This document shows positions 1 to 6,552 of a stretch of DNA of 8,325 nt, in pieces. A program made the position numbers and the translations under genes. The first letter of the stretch is position 1, and each line of letters opens with the position of its first letter. This DNA comes from JAZQNC01 sp045536155 (GTDB lineage: Bacteria > Bacillota > Clostridia > Oscillospirales > CAG-272). The notes under the pieces were generated by a model that saw only the letters and a program-made list of their open reading frames with translations, searched no databases and was not told the DNA's origin. The DNA lies in NCBI GenBank assembly GCA_045536155.1, contig JAZSMZ010000140.1:1-8325 (forward strand), given 5' to 3'.

Positions 1-572
1 GATTTGATCTTCTCCGAAATAGCCTTAACGGTCTTTTCGTCAGCCCGTCCGTCAATGTATGAGAGGACTATGTCGGTCTTTGTCGAGTGACCGACCGAAA
101 AGATCTGCATTTTGAGCTTCGGATCGCGTATGCGCCGCCGGATAAGCGCGGTATTGAAGATGAGCGTTTCGCAAAAGCCGTCACGCGGGCCGCGGAGCAC
201 CCGATCGTTTTCGGGCTCCTGAATTGAGCGGACAGGATATTCGCGTGTGTCGAGTATGATGATCTTATCTATCCCCTCGGCCAACAGCGCCGCCGAGCCC
301 GACAGCACCATACGCACGGCGGTGTCGATATCATCGGTCAGCTCGACCTCGACGTACGGGATATTGACCGTTAAGTCCTCGACTGTTTCGACCTTGATGA
401 AATATTCCATCATCTTTTGCATGACCATGTCCTTTGTAAAGCCGTCGATGTAGAAAAAGGTCATGCTCCGACCGCTTTTGCTCTTCATTCGCCTGCGTAT
501 CAGATCGAAGCTTTTGTCAACTTTGAGTATCCGTTCCATTTCTTCCTTATATTGCTTGTACTTATCCTGCAT
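1..572 (-). CDS. GerA-family spore germination protein, SpoVAF-like (5' part, runs off left edge)
   Basis: This is the N-terminal 190 residues of a GerA-family protein read on the minus strand from ATG at 572-570. The start is set by AAGAGG (586-581), 8 nt upstream. The family's signature is clear: EYPVRSIQEPE (residues 111-121), RGPRDGF (127-133), NTALIRRRIRDP (140-151), then VGHSTKTDIVLSYIDG (160-175). Family knowledge: GerA/SpoVAF proteins are about 450-500 residues, with a soluble N-terminal domain followed by several membrane helices. They sit in the inner spore membrane and act in nutrient-triggered germination. Only the soluble domain is visible here; the membrane part would lie left of the window. 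The segment FYIDGFTKDMVMQKMMEYF (40-58) resembles SpoVAF more than classical GerAA, but I cannot separate the two firmly. It is divergent from the neighbour at 782. No convincing sigma-G or sigma-F promoter was found upstream. Confidence 0.93.
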   Translation of the reverse strand, partial: MQDKYKQYKEEMERILKVDKSFDLIRRRMKSKSGRSMTFFYIDGFTKDMVMQKMMEYFIKVETVEDLTVNIPYVEVELTDDIDTAVRMVLSGSAALLAEGIDKIIILDTREYPVRSIQEPENDRVLRGPRDGFCETLIFNTALIRRRIRDPKLKMQIFSVGHSTKTDIVLSYIDGRADEKTVKAISEKIK

Positions 573-687
573 ACAGTTTTCCTCTTTTCTGTTTGGAAAA
601 GTATTGTCATTTTAACAAAAATTTATTCTATTTTTTGCAGTTTATTGCACAAAATATAAATTTTATTAATTTATTTAGCATTTTCTA

Positions 688-716
688 TTTACAAATTAAC
701 AAAAAGATGGTAAAAT
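688..716 (+). promoter_or_regulatory. Sigma-A promoter for the beta-helix gene
   Basis: TTTACA at 688-693 is followed, after exactly 17 bp, by TAAAAT at 711-716. This is a good housekeeping-type promoter for a Firmicute and would start transcription near 722-724, giving a leader of about 60 nt before the ATG at 782. The surrounding DNA is AT-rich, so some chance matches are expected, but spacing and position both fit. Confidence 0.6.
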
Positions 717-734
717 AATGCAAGAGTTGAATTT

Positions 735-763
735 TATACTTTTGGAACAACAGCAAAAGTATA
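735..763. repeat. Perfect inverted repeat (10 bp arms, 9 bp centre) in the leader of the beta-helix gene
   Basis: TATACTTTTG (735-744) and CAAAAGTATA (754-763) are exact reverse complements around GAACAACAG. The element lies just downstream of the predicted transcription start and ends 9 bp before the AGG (773-775) of the ribosome binding site. It could be an operator for a dimeric repressor or, in RNA, a weak AT-rich hairpin. It lacks a following T-tract, so it is not a typical terminator. No second copy was seen in the window. Confidence 0.7.
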
Positions 764-781
764 CCCACCCTGAGGTGAATT

Positions 782-1837
782 ATGTTCCATGACACAAAAT
801 ATTACGTTTCCGAAAAGGGAAGCGACAGAAATAACGGAAGTGAAAAACACCCCTTCAAAACCGTTCTGGCCGCTAAACGTGCCGTAAATTCATTGGATTT
901 TGACCACGACGGTCCGATACACATCATATTCAAGGATGGCGTATACAGCACCGACGGCTGTGTCTTTTCGGCAGGAGATTCGGGAAGCGACACTTCCCCC
1001 ATTATATATCGCGCAGAGAATGCGGGAAAGGTTCGCCTTATCTCGTCAGACGATCAGCCCACGCTCGACCTTACCGCCCTTTCCTACGTCACGTTCGAGG
1101 GCTTCGTTATTGAAAACAATCAAAAGTCAACGGTGAAATTTTCAAACGGCTGCCGTTTTGTGAGCATCGTCGACTGTATTTTAATAGCTCACAATTCATA
1201 TGATTTCGAATGTCTCGATTCGTCAAACCTTTCGCTTATAGGCTGCGCGGTACATACCGGACTTGCCTGCTGCCTTATGGCAAGGTGCGTTGATTGCACT
1301 ATCAGCGGATGCAGGGCGCTATACAAAAAGACCTTGCGCAAAAACGGCGCCCTCATCATGGAGGATTGCCGTGGGATTGTTGTTGAGTGCTGTATTTTCC
1401 TCATGTCGGACAAGAGCGTTCCCGGCATATGCACACTTGACGGCCACCCGTCGACGGACACTATTATACGCTCGAATATATTTGTCGGAAATCCCAACGG
1501 CGGAAGTGCCTTTGCAATACTCAGCACCGATTCGTCTATGCACATCCGCGGCAACGTTTTCATTCTTAAAACGAGCGGGCAGAAGACTCACATCGATTTT
1601 CCTCCTCATTGCTTCGAGAAAAATGCGGTCTTCGGATTTACCGATTCCAACGTAGCAGACGACAATTTCTACACCGAGAGCATTACTCTGCCCGATTCTT
1701 CACCGCTGCTCGACGAAAATATGCAGCCTACCGACGAGGCGATCGACTACGTTGCAAAGCAGATTTCCACAATGTCGCCAGGCGATATTCTCCGCCTTAA
1801 GAAGACGGCAAACTTTATCAAGAATCCGGATAAATAA
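782..1837 (+). CDS. Cys-rich right-handed beta-helix (pectate-lyase-fold) protein, cytoplasmic, function unknown
   Basis: The 351-residue protein opens with YYVSEKGSDRNNGS (7-20) and HPFKTVLAAKRAV (23-35), the entry motif of parallel beta-helix proteins of the pectate-lyase/DUF1565 type. Short irregular strands with Asn/Gly/Cys turns follow to about residue 290. Folds of this type usually bind or cleave polysaccharides, but I see no diagnostic catalytic set and give no substrate. There is no signal peptide or membrane segment, so it should stay in the cytoplasm, which is unusual for this fold. It has 15 cysteines, 12 of them at residues 124-204 in a rung-like pattern (124/144/169/196 and 132/155/177/203). 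Residues 300-351 look like a separate helical tail. Start: ATG 782, with TGAGGTG at 771-777. It forms a single-gene unit, with its own promoter and a strong terminator. Confidence 0.8.
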   Translation: MFHDTKYYVSEKGSDRNNGSEKHPFKTVLAAKRAVNSLDFDHDGPIHIIFKDGVYSTDGCVFSAGDSGSDTSPIIYRAENAGKVRLISSDDQPTLDLTALSYVTFEGFVIENNQKSTVKFSNGCRFVSIVDCILIAHNSYDFECLDSSNLSLIGCAVHTGLACCLMARCVDCTISGCRALYKKTLRKNGALIMEDCRGIVVECCIFLMSDKSVPGICTLDGHPSTDTIIRSNIFVGNPNGGSAFAILSTDSSMHIRGNVFILKTSGQKTHIDFPPHCFEKNAVFGFTDSNVADDNFYTESITLPDSSPLLDENMQPTDEAIDYVAKQISTMSPGDILRLKKTANFIKNPDK

Positions 1838-1842
1838 AAGAT

Positions 1843-1881
1843 CACCGTATCGGCAAAAAGCCGATACGGTGTTTTATTTTT
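1843..1881 (+). terminator. Rho-independent terminator after the beta-helix gene
   Basis: A perfect 12-bp stem, CACCGTATCGGC (1843-1854) with GCCGATACGGTG (1860-1871), encloses an AAAAA loop and is followed by TTTTATTTTT. It begins 5 bp after the stop codon, so it ends that gene's transcript and insulates the DtxR-family unit downstream. Confidence 0.95.
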
Positions 1882-1912
1882 AAAATAAATCGCTTATAGT
1901 TATCTCAATCAC

Positions 1913-1941
1913 TTGAATATTGTGTTTTTTTGTGGTATAAT
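1913..1941 (+). promoter_or_regulatory. Sigma-A promoter with extended -10 for the dtxR-like/smsCB unit
   Basis: TTGAAT (1913-1918), 17 bp, then TATAAT (1936-1941) preceded by TGG (1933-1935), i.e. a TGn extended -10. This is the best promoter in the window. The expected start is about 1948, inside the palindrome at 1944-1957, giving a leader of roughly 25 nt. Confidence 0.85.
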
Positions 1942-1943
1942 AG

Positions 1944-1957
1944 TTTTTGATCAAAAA
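1944..1957. promoter_or_regulatory. Candidate operator: perfect 14-bp palindrome over the transcription start
   Basis: TTTTTGATCAAAAA is a perfect palindrome beginning 2 bp after the -10 hexamer and ending just before the ribosome binding site GGGAGG (1959-1964). A dimeric repressor bound here would block initiation. Because the first gene encodes a DtxR-type repressor, autoregulation is the natural inference. The sequence does not match the classical DtxR or MntR boxes I know, so the binder is not established. Confidence 0.5.
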
Positions 1958-1971
1958 TGGGAGGTATGTAT

Positions 1972-2343
1972 ATGCACTTGCAGGAATCGGGACAGATGTA
2001 TCTTGAAACAATTCTTATTCTTTCGAAAAAGATTGGCCGAGTGCGCTCGATCGACGTCGTTGAATACATGGGATTTTCAAAGCCCAGCGTCAGCCGCGCG
2101 GTAAGAACGCTGAAAAGCGGCGGATATATTACCATAGATGACGACGGATACCTCCACCTTACCGACGATGGACGCTCTCTCGCCGAGAACATCTACGAAA
2201 GGCACAATATTTTAACCGAGCTGCTCGTTTGTCTCGGAGTGGACAGCGTTATCGCAAGCGAGGATGCCTGCAAGATCGAGCATTGCATCAGCCCCGAATC
2301 GTTCGAGGCGCTGAAAAATCAGCTCGCCAATATCAAAAAATAA
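1972..2343 (+). CDS. DtxR/MntR-family metal-dependent transcriptional repressor (short, two-domain form)
   Basis: The protein has 123 residues. Start: ATG 1972, 7 nt after GGGAGG (1959-1964); the in-frame ATGs at 1957 and 1966 overlap or crowd that site. A winged helix-turn-helix covers about residues 8-65 (recognition helix near GFSKPSVSRAVRTLKSGGY, 34-52), followed by a dimerisation/metal domain (70-117). By alignment from memory, M9, H78, C100, E103 and H104 match DtxR ligands M10, H79, C102, E105 and H106. MntR instead has Asp at the first position and no Cys, so an iron-type site is more likely than a manganese one. The ancillary-site Glu of DtxR appears to be Thr here, and the C-terminal SH3-like domain is absent. 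It heads an apparent operon with the Fe-S assembly genes 44 nt downstream, without a terminator between, suggesting iron-dependent control of them and of itself. Family certain; metal and targets inferred. Confidence 0.92.
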   Translation: MHLQESGQMYLETILILSKKIGRVRSIDVVEYMGFSKPSVSRAVRTLKSGGYITIDDDGYLHLTDDGRSLAENIYERHNILTELLVCLGVDSVIASEDACKIEHCISPESFEALKNQLANIKK

Positions 2344-2387
2344 CCTCTTTTACAAGCAAACTTTTATAAGCAAAAAGGATACATTTG

Positions 2388-3116
2388 ATGTTAAAACTTG
2401 AAAATATCCGCTGGCAAGCGCCCAACGGAAACGTGATTTTAAACGATCTGTCGCTTAATATCCCCGACGGACGCCTTGTGGTCATCACAGGTCCCAACGG
2501 CGGCGGTAAGACCACTCTTGCAAAGGTGATCGCAGGTCTTGAAACGCCCACCTCGGGCAAAATAGAGCTCGACGGCGAGGATATTACGTCACTCGACGTA
2601 ACCGAGAGAGCAAAAAAAGGCATTTCCTTTGCATTCCAGCAGCCGGTACGCTTTAAGGGCGTTACCGTGCGCCGCCTTCTGGAGCTGGCATCGGGCGGAA
2701 AGATGCCCGAAGACGAAATATGCCAGACGCTGAGCATGGTCGGCCTTTGCGCGCGTGAATACATCGACCGCGAGGTCAACGCCACCTTATCGGGCGGCGA
2801 GATAAAGCGAATCGAGATTGCAACGGTGCTTGCTCGCCACACAAAGATATCGATATTCGACGAGCCCGAGGCAGGAATCGACCTTTGGAGCTTTACGAAC
2901 CTCATCCGCGTTTTTGAGCAGATGAGAAGCAACATAAAGGGCACTATGATCATCATATCCCATCAGGAGCGCATACTGCAGATTGCCGACGAGATCGTCG
3001 TCGTTGCCAACGGAAGCGTACGCGAAAGCGGACCTTCTGCCATGATGATGGGCAAATTACTCGCGGGCAAAGACGTCCGTGCGGCTTGCACAAAGCAGGA
3101 GGCAATGTTCCAATGA
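2388..3116 (+). CDS. smsC: SufC-like ABC ATPase of a minimal Fe-S cluster assembly system (SmsC type)
   Basis: This 242-residue ABC ATPase has every motif intact: Walker A GPNGGGKTT (35-43), Q-loop FQQP (83-86), signature LSGGE (134-138), Walker B ISIFDEP with catalytic E159 (154-160), D-loop AGID (162-165) and switch H192. DEPEAGIDLW in place of SufC's usual DESDSGLD fits the SufC-like ATPases of anaerobes paired with a short SufB homologue (the SUF-like minimal system, SMS). It should be a soluble ATPase that drives conformational change in the SmsB scaffold during Fe-S assembly, not a membrane transporter, although databases often label it 'ABC transporter ATP-binding protein'. There is no membrane partner nearby. 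Start: ATG 2388, 8 nt after AAAAGGA (2373-2379). Its stop overlaps the next start by 4 bp. Confidence 0.92.
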   Translation: MLKLENIRWQAPNGNVILNDLSLNIPDGRLVVITGPNGGGKTTLAKVIAGLETPTSGKIELDGEDITSLDVTERAKKGISFAFQQPVRFKGVTVRRLLELASGGKMPEDEICQTLSMVGLCAREYIDREVNATLSGGEIKRIEIATVLARHTKISIFDEPEAGIDLWSFTNLIRVFEQMRSNIKGTMIIISHQERILQIADEIVVVANGSVRESGPSAMMMGKLLAGKDVRAACTKQEAMFQ

Positions 3117-4045
3117 GCGAACTCAATTTGAAGGAAATTACCAAAAAGCTGCTCTCTCTCGTTTCTGACGGAGAGGGAGATTACAAGGGCGCTTACAACA
3201 TCCGCGAAAACGGCTCGTGTGCCGCGCGTATGTCGAGCGAGCACATAAAGATCGTTAGCAAGACCGACAAGGACGGAATCGAGATCCACGTCGATGCAAA
3301 CACCGCGGGCGAAACGGTATCGATCCCCGCCTGCATCACCAAAAGCGACGTCGACGACCTCGTTTACAACGACTTTTTCATCGGCGAGAATGCCGACATC
3401 ACCGTCGTTGCGGGATGCGGAGTCCATTCGGACGGCGAGGGCGATTCCCGCCACAACGGCATCCACCGCTTTTTCCTTGCAAAGGGTGCGCGTGTAAAAT
3501 ATCTCGAAAAGCACGTCGGCACGGGCGAGGGCAGCGGAAAGAGCTTTATCGACCCTGTGACCGAGATCTATCTTGACGAGGACAGCTATCTCGAGATCGA
3601 CACCGCGCAGATCGGCGGAGTGGATCGTTCAACCCGATATACAAAGGCTGAGGTGGGCAAAAATGCCCGTCTTATCATCCGCGAACGACTGCTCACCGAA
3701 AAGGATCAGTCGGCCGATTCCGACTATCTTATCGAGATGAACGGCGAAAATTCGGCGCTCAACCTCATCTCGCGCTCTGTCGCGCGTGACAACTCGCGCC
3801 AGAGCTACCGCTCGATCGTAATAGGCAACGCGCCCTGCACAGGTCACACCGAATGTGATGCCATCATATCGGAAAACGGCATCGTTGACGCCGCACCCGA
3901 GCTTCGCGCTCACAACGGCGATGCCGCCCTCATTCACGAGGCGGCCATCGGCAAGATCGCGGGCGAGCAGATACTCAAGCTCCGCACGCTGGGGCTGAGC
4001 GAAAGCGAAGCCGAGCAAACGATAATCGACGGCTTTTTGAGCTGA
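3113..4045 (+). CDS. smsB: SufB/SufD-family Fe-S cluster scaffold (SmsB type)
   Basis: The 310-residue protein is shorter than SufB (about 470-495). It carries the SufB/D beta-helix core and C-terminal motifs: AGCGVHSDGEGDSRHNG (100-116), a repeated-strand core to about 235, PCTGHTECDAII (241-252), then APELRAHNGDAALIHEAAIG (261-280) and a helical tail ending IIDGFLS (304-310). HEA (275-277) matches the conserved LEHEAT segment of SufB that includes a functionally important Glu; the Cys of E. coli SufB's PYVEC stretch is Leu264 here. Candidate cluster ligands are C242, C248 and E276, with C36, C74 and C102 as others; this is inference. With the ATPase upstream it would form the SmsC2B2-type scaffold complex in the cytoplasm. 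Start: ATG 3113, overlapping the upstream TGA as ATGA; AGGAGG (3097-3102) lies inside the upstream gene, implying translational coupling. No sufS, sufU or sufE follows. Confidence 0.92.
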   Translation: MSELNLKEITKKLLSLVSDGEGDYKGAYNIRENGSCAARMSSEHIKIVSKTDKDGIEIHVDANTAGETVSIPACITKSDVDDLVYNDFFIGENADITVVAGCGVHSDGEGDSRHNGIHRFFLAKGARVKYLEKHVGTGEGSGKSFIDPVTEIYLDEDSYLEIDTAQIGGVDRSTRYTKAEVGKNARLIIRERLLTEKDQSADSDYLIEMNGENSALNLISRSVARDNSRQSYRSIVIGNAPCTGHTECDAIISENGIVDAAPELRAHNGDAALIHEAAIGKIAGEQILKLRTLGLSESEAEQTIIDGFLS

Positions 4046-4069
4046 TTTAATTTAAAATACCGTTTAAAG

Positions 4070-4107
4070 CAAACGCGGTCACGTGACCGCGTTTGTCTGT
4101 TTTTATT
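4070..4107 (+). terminator. Rho-independent terminator after smsB
   Basis: Two 13-nt halves, CAAACGCGGTCAC (4070-4082) and GTGACCGCGTTTG (4083-4095), form a perfect GC-rich palindrome. In RNA this folds to about 11 bp with a 4-nt loop and is followed by TCTGTTTTTATTT. It starts 24 bp after the smsB stop and closes the dtxR-like/smsCB transcript. Confidence 0.92.
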
Positions 4108-4125
4108 TATGATTTATTTTATACA

Positions 4126-4144
4126 TATAATTTTGTAAATTATA
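4126..4144. repeat. AT-rich inverted repeat upstream of the glycosidase promoter
   Basis: TATAATTT (4126-4133) and AAATTATA (4137-4144) are exact reverse complements around TGT. The element ends 11 bp before the -35 box at 4156, where an activator site or UP element could sit. The region is very AT-rich, so chance occurrence is plausible. Confidence 0.35.
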
Positions 4145-4155
4145 GCGCAATATTG

Positions 4156-4184
4156 TTTACTTTTTCGTCAGTTCGTGTTATAAT
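4156..4184 (+). promoter_or_regulatory. Sigma-A promoter with extended -10 for the glycosidase-like/glmU-like/divIVA-like unit
   Basis: TTTACT (4156-4161), 17 bp, then TATAAT (4179-4184) preceded by TGT (4176-4178), again a TGn extended -10. Expected start is near 4191, giving a leader of about 60 nt to the ATG at 4251. It is the only good promoter between the smsB terminator and the next gene. Confidence 0.8.
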
Positions 4185-4250
4185 ATAATGAATACATATT
4201 TATAAATGCCCTTTTTAATGTTTTTATGACCCGAAAGGCAATAAAAAACA

Positions 4251-6527
4251 ATGTCAGAAAACAAAAAATGCTCTGATCTTTCCCTTCTGAAAGACAATTT
4301 TACAAATATAAAAAACGATTTCCGCCCTGCCGCCATGCTTAAGATCAACAGCACGGACAGCAGCAATATATCATCTCTTGCCTCTGTCTGCAAAGAATTC
4401 AATTTCGGCACGATCGTTCCCTTTTGGACAAAAAAGAGTGTCCCCGCATATGGAAGCGACGAATATTACGATGCCTACTCATCCCTTCTCTCTTCGCTGA
4501 AAAAAGAGGGCATGACCGCCGTCTTTTGCGACGACTGCGACTTTCCGTCGGGCTGGGCAGGCGGAGAGCTTTTCGAAAAGCATCCCGAATACACCGCCCG
4601 TCACTTAAAAAGATACGAGTGCGCCTGCACCGAGGGCAATCTCACGAAATACCACCTCAAAACGGCAGGCAAAACGATGTCGCTCGTCGCCTTTGAGGAG
4701 GACACGAACGAGGTTTTGGACCTTCGCACTTTTGTAAAGGGCGAATATCTCGAATGGGAAACGCCCGAGGGAAACTGGACGGTACAGCAATACTGCTGTG
4801 AATGTGACGACGAAGAAAAATACGTCAACTACTTAAGCTACGATGCCTCGATGGCCTTCGTTTTTCTGACATACAAGCGCTTTGCCGAGCGCTTTGAGGA
4901 GCACGTCAAAAAAACGGTCAAAATGACCTTTTACAACGATATCCAGTTCCGCGCAGAGAACCGCCGTATGTGGGACGAGAGCTTCAACGAGCATTTCGAA
5001 AACAGATACGGCTATGATCCCGCGCCCTACTATCCCGTGCTCTACGGCGACATTGCCCAAAACACAGAGCATTACCGCGCCGCGTTTTTCTCCTGCCGGA
5101 CCGACATGCTTTTAAACGGCTTTTTTAAGGCGGTATCCGACTATACAAAATCGGTAGGACTTATCCCGATGGGCGACGTTGCCGAAGCAAAAACCACCGC
5201 CGCGCCCTTCATTTTCGGCGACGGAATGAAGTTCCAATCGTTCAACGGCGCTGTCGGAATCGATCTCATGCACCGCTATATGTACGGCTTTAACGGCCTT
5301 AAGATCGCATCGTCGGCGGCCTACAACTACGATATTCGCGACGTTGTCTGCGAAATTTTCGGAGACTACAACAAGTTTGACGAAAGCGTCATCTACCGCG
5401 AAACGATGAATGCATACGCGCGCGGTGTGACAAAGCTTATCGCGCATCTGCCCGCTGAAATGATGTTCAGCGAAGGTCAGACGTCGGATTTTATAAAAAA
5501 ATGGAGCGATTATGCATCCCGCTGTCAGACACTGCTCTCGTCGGGGCGTCATGTCTGTGACATCGCCATGCTCTATCCCATTCACTCCCTTGAAGCTCAG
5601 AGCGCGCTCTTCGAGTCGCCCACGTCGGGCTTTGAATATCCGTATACCCCGACCGATGCCGATTATATGAATCTGATCAACTCGGTAATGAACTACTGCG
5701 GTCACGACGTAACGGTGATCCATCCCGAGGTGCTTAACGAAAAGTGCCGCACCGAAAAGGGTATTCTCTATCTCGACAATGCATACAATGCAGAAGAGTA
5801 CGCTGTACTTATCGTGCCGGGCACGCTGCTTACCGATCTTTCTTCGCTGAAAATGATCAAAGAATTCTTCCTCTCGGGCGGCAAAGTGATAGCCACGAGT
5901 AAGCTTCCCACAATGGCCCTCGAATTCAATCCCGATGAATGTCAAAAGGGCGCTTCCCCCTACGACGGTGAGGTAAAACAGCTTGTTTGTGAAATATTCG
6001 GTGTAACGGGTGGCGAACAAAGCGGCATTGAGCCCTATTACCGCAACTCGAACGAAAATGGCGGCGAGGCATATTTTATTCCCACGTCGCTCACCGCGGC
6101 CGACGGCACCTACGTAAGTGACGACAAACTGCTCCGCCACATTCTATGCGACCGGCTCGGTATCAGATACGACGTTGAGATCTATTCGATGCCCCGCGTT
6201 TCGGGAAGCGGAATCTTAAGCCTTCCCCGTCCGATGTATATCGACATCGACACCTCAAAATTTGCGGGCGGAGTTTTCAACCACATCCACAAAAAGTGCG
6301 ACGGGTACGACGTATACTTCTTTGCAAACTCGACCAATGCCGACTACAACGGCAAGATCTCCCTTCGCGGCGATTTTGCCTTCTGCGAGATATTCGATCC
6401 GCACAGCGGCAAGATCACACCTGCCAATATATCGGCTGAATGCGACAGCGGAGCAAAATACACCTCGCTGAACGTAACGATCCCCTCATCGTCTTCCCTC
6501 TTTATAGTTGCAAAAGACGAAAAGTAA
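4251..6527 (+). CDS. Large cytoplasmic glycoside-hydrolase-like protein (GH106/alpha-L-rhamnosidase-like)
   Basis: The 758-residue protein has no signal peptide. The order resembles GH106-type enzymes: a barrel-like N-terminal region with DDCDFPSGWAGG (94-105), YNDIQF (228-233) followed by NEHFENRYGYDPAPYYPVLYGD (246-267), CEIFG (367-371) before a ...YARGVTKLIAH (389-399) strand, a flavodoxin/amidotransferase-like domain with LIVPGTLLTDLSSLKMIKEFF and GGKVIATS (520-550), and a C-terminal beta domain with VYFFANSTN ... EIFDPHSGKI (688-721). Such enzymes remove terminal sugars such as L-rhamnose from plant or bacterial glycans. An intracellular copy would act on imported oligosaccharides. The acidic DE-P motif I would expect near 230 reads NDIQF, so catalytic residues are uncertain and substrate is not assigned. 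Start: ATG 4251; the only Shine-Dalgarno candidate, AAAGG (4234-4238), is 12 nt away and weak. First gene of a probable operon. Confidence 0.7.
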   Translation: MSENKKCSDLSLLKDNFTNIKNDFRPAAMLKINSTDSSNISSLASVCKEFNFGTIVPFWTKKSVPAYGSDEYYDAYSSLLSSLKKEGMTAVFCDDCDFPSGWAGGELFEKHPEYTARHLKRYECACTEGNLTKYHLKTAGKTMSLVAFEEDTNEVLDLRTFVKGEYLEWETPEGNWTVQQYCCECDDEEKYVNYLSYDASMAFVFLTYKRFAERFEEHVKKTVKMTFYNDIQFRAENRRMWDESFNEHFENRYGYDPAPYYPVLYGDIAQNTEHYRAAFFSCRTDMLLNGFFKAVSDYTKSVGLIPMGDVAEAKTTAAPFIFGDGMKFQSFNGAVGIDLMHRYMYGFNGLKIASSAAYNYDIRDVVCEIFGDYNKFDESVIYRETMNAYARGVTKLIAHLPAEMMFSEGQTSDFIKKWSDYASRCQTLLSSGRHVCDIAMLYPIHSLEAQSALFESPTSGFEYPYTPTDADYMNLINSVMNYCGHDVTVIHPEVLNEKCRTEKGILYLDNAYNAEEYAVLIVPGTLLTDLSSLKMIKEFFLSGGKVIATSKLPTMALEFNPDECQKGASPYDGEVKQLVCEIFGVTGGEQSGIEPYYRNSNENGGEAYFIPTSLTAADGTYVSDDKLLRHILCDRLGIRYDVEIYSMPRVSGSGILSLPRPMYIDIDTSKFAGGVFNHIHKKCDGYDVYFFANSTNADYNGKISLRGDFAFCEIFDPHSGKITPANISAECDSGAKYTSLNVTIPSSSSLFIVAKDEK

Positions 6528-6552
6528 CAAACGTAAAACGGAGAAATATATC

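Noticed and set aside
600..628. Possible sigma-G promoter for the germination gene on the minus strand (GAATA, 17 bp, CAATACT)
   Set aside because: The -35 is acceptable but the -10 fits the CATNNTA pattern poorly, and the region is AT-rich enough for chance matches.
247..659. Two small plus-strand frames opposite the spore germination gene
   Set aside because: They lie antisense to a clear GerA-family coding frame and have no convincing start context.
1957..1968. Earlier ATG codons (1957, 1966) as the start of the DtxR-like gene
   Set aside because: The ATG at 1957 overlaps the GGGAGG site and the one at 1966 is only 1 nt past it; ATG 1972 has the proper 7-nt spacing and matches the family's N-terminal length.
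2333..2956. A 207-codon minus-strand frame opposite the SmsC gene
   Set aside because: It overlaps a gene with all ABC ATPase motifs intact, and its product shows no recognisable domain.
2388..4045. Reading the pair as a membrane ABC transporter (ATPase plus permease)
   Set aside because: The second protein has no membrane helices and carries SufB/SufD motifs, so a soluble Fe-S scaffold complex is the better reading.
4070..4095. Perfect CACGTG-centred palindrome as an operator
   Set aside because: It directly follows a stop codon, is GC-rich and is followed by a T-tract, so a terminator explains it fully.
5112..6140. A 342-codon open frame on the minus strand inside the glycosidase-like gene
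   Set aside because: The plus-strand gene has recognisable domains across this stretch. The antisense product resembles no family and is rich in His/Arg/Val as expected from mirrored codon bias.
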